In this document: one piece after another, positions 20,752 through 22,182 of the stretch
Layout of the letters: every line of letters starts with the position of its first letter
Position numbering within the stretch: position 1 is the first letter of the stretch
Assembly: GCA_965365345.1 (NCBI GenBank)
Contig: CBDUBH010000058.1
Coordinates: forward strand, 1 to 22,182
Length of the DNA: 22,182 nt
Reading direction: 5' to 3'
Origin: CBDUBH01 sp965365345
GTDB taxonomy: Bacteria > Bacteroidota > Ignavibacteria > Ignavibacteriales > SURF-24
Program-made: the position numbers and the translations under genes
Notes under the pieces: model-generated
The model's database searches: none
What the model saw: only the letters and a program-made list of their open reading frames with translations
What the model was told of the DNA's origin: nothing

Positions 20752-22182
20752 ATGAAAAAATTATTTATCATTTCCCTGCTTATGATTTTAAGCTTTGAAA
20801 TTTTTCCGCAATCAATTTCTTCACCAAACGGGAAATTAATATTAACTTTTAATTTGAATAACGGCGAACCTTCCTATCAACTTTCGTATAACGAAAAAGA
20901 AATTGTTCAGCCGAGTAAATTGGGAATTGAATTAAAAGATCAAAATTCATTTTTAAATGGATTTACGATTTCAAAAATTGATACCGCAACAGTTGATGAA
21001 ATTTGGGATCCGGTTTGGGGCGAAGTAAAAACCATCAGAAATAATTATAAAGAATTTGCCGTTACGCTTATTCAAAATTCGGAAAAGCAAAGAAGAATTG
21101 TTATTCGATTTAGATTGTTTAACGATGGCTTGGGATTCAGATATGAATTCCCGGAACAAAATGATTTAAAATATTTTACTGTAGCCGAAGAAAAAACTGA
21201 ATTTAATTTAACCGGCAATCACAAAGCTTTTTGGATGCCGGGCGATTACGATACAAATGAATACACTTACACAACATCAAAACTTTCCGAAATTGATGCT
21301 TCTAAAGGAAAAAATTTCAATGAGATAAGCTCAAAATCTTTTATAGCAAAAAATGCAGTTCAAACTCCGCTTATGTTAAAAACAAATGATGGAATCTACA
21401 TCAATATTCACGAAGCGGCTTTGGTAAATTATCCCGCTATGAATTTGATTGTTGATCAAAAAGATTTTGTGCTCTCATCACATTTGGTTCCAAGTGCAAT
21501 CAGCGGAGCAAAAGCATTTTTGCAAACTCCGGAAAAAACTCCATGGCGTACAGTTATTGTAAGCGATAAAGCAGAAGAAATTTTAGCATCAAAATTGATT
21601 TTGAATTTAAATGAGCCATCAAAAATTGAAGATGTAAGTTGGATTAAGCCGCAAAAGTATGTTGGAATATGGTGGGAAATGCATGTTGATAAATCATCAT
21701 GGAATTATGCTGATGTTAATAATGTGAAATTAAAAGGAACAGATTGGGAAAGTTTAAAGCCGAACGGAAGACACGGTGCAACAACCGAGAACACAAAACG
21801 CTATATTGATTTTGCAGCAAAGCACGGATTTTCAGGGGTTTTGGTTGAAGGATGGAATATCGGTTGGGAAGATTGGTTTGGAAACTGGAAAGAAAATGTT
21901 TTTGATTTTGTAACTCCCTATCCCGATTTTGATGTTGAAGAACTTCAAAAATATGCCGAAGAAAAAGGTGTAAAATTAATTATGCATCACGAAACTTCCG
22001 CTTCTGCTACAAATTACGAAAGAAGAATGGATGAAGCATATAAATTTATGAAAAAGCACGGATACGATGCAGTAAAAACCGGTTATGTCGGCAGAATAAT
22101 TCCGCGCGGTGAATATCATGATGGGCAATGGATGATAAATCATTACAATCACGTAGCTGAAAAAACTGCTGAATATAAAATT
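20752..22182 (+). CDS. Glycoside hydrolase family 97 (alpha-glucosidase-like), 5' part
   Basis: 477 codons visible, open to the right edge; the family is about 650-720 aa. A signal peptide is clear: MKKLFIISLLMILSFEIFPQ, cleaved near residue 20-22, so the enzyme acts in the periplasm or outside. The N-terminal beta domain (25-290) precedes the (beta/alpha)8 catalytic domain, with YVGIWWEMHV (303-312), GFSGVLVEGWNIGWEDW (359-375), HHETSASATNYE (412-423) and VKTGYVG (441-447), and GQWMINHY (458-465). These are GH97 hallmarks (SusB family). Gly444 in KTGYV occupies the place where retaining members have the nucleophile Asp, so I infer the inverting (SusB-like) type. No susC/susD partner is visible within the window. 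Confidence 0.9.
   Translation, partial: MKKLFIISLLMILSFEIFPQSISSPNGKLILTFNLNNGEPSYQLSYNEKEIVQPSKLGIELKDQNSFLNGFTISKIDTATVDEIWDPVWGEVKTIRNNYKEFAVTLIQNSEKQRRIVIRFRLFNDGLGFRYEFPEQNDLKYFTVAEEKTEFNLTGNHKAFWMPGDYDTNEYTYTTSKLSEIDASKGKNFNEISSKSFIAKNAVQTPLMLKTNDGIYINIHEAALVNYPAMNLIVDQKDFVLSSHLVPSAISGAKAFLQTPEKTPWRTVIVSDKAEEILASKLILNLNEPSKIEDVSWIKPQKYVGIWWEMHVDKSSWNYADVNNVKLKGTDWESLKPNGRHGATTENTKRYIDFAAKHGFSGVLVEGWNIGWEDWFGNWKENVFDFVTPYPDFDVEELQKYAEEKGVKLIMHHETSASATNYERRMDEAYKFMKKHGYDAVKTGYVGRIIPRGEYHDGQWMINHYNHVAEKTAEYKI

Noticed and set aside
20971..21159. 62-aa minus-strand frame
   Set aside because: Lies entirely inside the GH97 gene and reads as shadow sequence.

Overview
The window is AT-rich. 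Its right-hand ~3.8 kb reads as chromosome of a Bacteroidota/Ignavibacteria-type bacterium: a GH97 alpha-glucosidase, a DUF488 protein, and E. coli-like TTGACA/TATAAT promoters rather than the special Bacteroides consensus. The lineage is an inference. Everything to the left of about 18365 reads as one temperate phage, integrated at the 3' end of a tRNA-Val gene. Its left part (capsid, tail, lysis genes and the restored tRNA) lies outside the window.

Layout. On the minus strand, 1-9212, is the lytic half, transcribed right to left: early regulators (HTH proteins, a CII-like position), small unknown genes, a TOPRIM primase and a VirE-type SF3-like helicase. Next come an iteron cluster that is a good origin candidate, a tail protein Z-like gene, a GC-rich patch that is a cos candidate, terminase small subunit, and the start of a GpA-type terminase large subunit that runs off the window. 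At 9213-9319 is a classic genetic switch: two near-identical 16-bp perfect palindromes, one of them filling the spacer of a consensus promoter for the lytic operon, divergent from an XRE repressor gene at 9320.

On the plus strand, 9320-18221, is the lysogenic and accessory half. It holds the repressor, a methyltransferase fused to an Mrr-like nuclease (single-chain restriction-modification), a winged-helix-like unknown, a stand-alone PD-(D/E)XK nuclease, a two-gene TIR system (a membrane-anchored TIR with a RipA/8xMP-like tail, then a ThsB-like soluble TIR), a DUF2806 protein, a HigB-HigA-SecB-like toxin-antitoxin-chaperone module, and the tyrosine integrase. The displaced tRNA-Val 3' fragment (att) follows. 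This half is a dense set of likely anti-phage systems carried by the prophage.

The best candidate for an undescribed system is the TIR pair at 13009-14282, bracketed by two copies of a 20-bp element, possibly together with the DUF2806 gene that follows the second copy. Several core phage proteins have altered key residues (integrase Arg-I to His, terminase Walker A Gly to Val, primase zinc ligands lost). These point either to a divergent lineage or to a prophage that is decaying.

Right of the att site are a noncoding stretch with a possible relic of the same methyltransferase gene, a truncated MFS transporter, a small membrane protein with its own promoter and terminator, two minus-strand genes (one DUF488), and the 5' part of the GH97 gene.
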